Below are positions 63,585 to 64,000 of a stretch of 64,000 bases of DNA, one piece after another. The stretch covers positions 62,001 to 126,000 of the forward strand of contig NZ_SLUM01000004.1 of NCBI RefSeq assembly GCF_004345265.1. The letters run 5' to 3'. The position numbers and the translations under genes are program-made. Origin of the DNA: Allofournierella massiliensis (GTDB lineage: Bacteria; Bacillota; Clostridia; Oscillospirales; Ruminococcaceae). The notes beneath the pieces were generated by a model. That model made no database searches, had not been told where the DNA came from, and saw nothing but the letters and a program-made list of their open reading frames with translations. Numbering within the stretch: position 1 is the first letter of the stretch; every line of letters begins with the position of its first letter.

Positions 63585-64000
63585 ATGACCATTGCCAACG
63601 GTTTTGACCTGATCCTGCTGGCGATTCTGCTGCTGGTGGCCCTGCGCTATGCAGGCAAGGGCTTCGCGGCCGCGCTGGTGCAGTTCGCGGGCAATCTTGC
63701 CAGCCTGCTGGGCGCGAGCATCTTCAGCCAGAACATCGCCCCGGTGCTGTTCACCCAGTTCTTTGAAAACAACTTCACCACCAGCATTGAAAAGACTCTG
63801 GCCGACGGCGGCCAGGTGCAGCTGGATCAGCTGGTGGAAAAGTATGCCGGCTTTCTGCCGGACGAGATTCAGGCGGGCATCATTCAGTCCGCGGGCGGCG
63901 TGCTTACCGGCAGCGCCCCGGAGCTGGCGGATCAGGTGGTGCGGCAGGTCATTGCTCCGCTGCTCACCCCCATCATTGCCATTGTGGTGTTCTTTGTGGC
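63585..64000 (+). CDS. CvpA family membrane protein (partial, runs off the window)
   Basis: First 138 residues only. It starts MTIANGFDLILLAILLLVAL with a GAGGAA site, and the segment YAGKGFAAALVQFAGNLASL matches the N-terminal helix pair of CvpA/YshB-like proteins, linked in relatives to colicin V production or envelope integrity. A long polar loop (about 55-120) precedes the next helix (PIIAIVVFF). The 3' end lies beyond the window. Confidence 0.8.
   Translation, partial: MTIANGFDLILLAILLLVALRYAGKGFAAALVQFAGNLASLLGASIFSQNIAPVLFTQFFENNFTTSIEKTLADGGQVQLDQLVEKYAGFLPDEIQAGIIQSAGGVLTGSAPELADQVVRQVIAPLLTPIIAIVVFFV

Overview
The window reads as a GC-rich, low-mobility chromosomal stretch of an anaerobic gut-type Firmicute, most likely class Clostridia, family Oscillospiraceae/Ruminococcaceae (Faecalibacterium, Subdoligranulum or Gemmiger relatives are my guess). 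Reasons: strong AGGAGG-type ribosome sites, consensus sigma-A promoters, a T-box in front of pheS, the SRP RNA-dnaX-ybaB-recR order, a V-type rather than F-type ATPase operon, a PPi-type phosphofructokinase, ECF transporter genes next to truA, and a mannose-family PTS joined to murQ. The taxon is inference; the gene calls rest on sequence motifs. No CRISPR array, rRNA, intact transposase or prophage was seen.

Layout. 1-4000: the tail of a PTS/amino-sugar operon (IIC, IID, RpiR regulator, murQ, IIA). 4000-5950: tRNA-Ala, an orphan operator-like palindrome, and guaD. 5900-9960: DNA and translation quality-control genes: SRP RNA, dnaX, ybaB, recR, smpB, tmRNA. 10000-14300: an antibiotic-resistance-type ABC-F gene behind an attenuator leader, a lipoprotein with a frameshift in its signal peptide, a small membrane protein and a YczE-like membrane protein. 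14300-18120: T-box-controlled pheS-pheT. 18130-20360: LysR regulator divergent from a split chromate transporter. 21000-25060: G5/3D cell-wall protein, corA with an upstream small ORF, and cysS. 25070-29670: a double GT-C glycosyltransferase between clusters of an 84-bp repeat. 29670-39355: a ten-gene V-type ATPase operon on the minus strand. 39600-48910: GNAT acetyltransferase, sbcDC, PPi-PFK, DUF4349 lipoprotein, membrane protein. 48990-54770: ferredoxin-type aldo/keto reductase, typA, YfhO-type membrane protein. 54930-57700: tRNA-Val with a duplicated 3' end, then ruvCAB. 57800-64000: rRNA methyltransferase, ecfA1-ecfA2-ecfT, truA, DUF5711 protein and a cvpA fragment.

Working together: the PTS genes feed amino sugars (probably MurNAc) into MurQ. 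The V-ATPase couples ATP to ion transport, and the operon carries an extra soluble copy of the subunit I head. RuvCAB, RecR, SbcCD and DnaX are repair and replication genes. EcfA1/A2/T energise vitamin or metal uptake through S-components not encoded here.

The most unusual items are: (i) an 84-bp repeat family that begins at, or 8 bp after, the stop codons of three different genes, always in the gene's own orientation; (ii) the stand-alone soluble paralogue of V-ATPase subunit I; (iii) the ABC-F attenuator; (iv) a 26-codon ORF ahead of corA; (v) the duplicated tRNA-Val 3' end plus terminator; (vi) a long palindrome splitting ecfA1 from ecfA2; and (vii) a lipoprotein whose start and body are out of frame at an A7 run.
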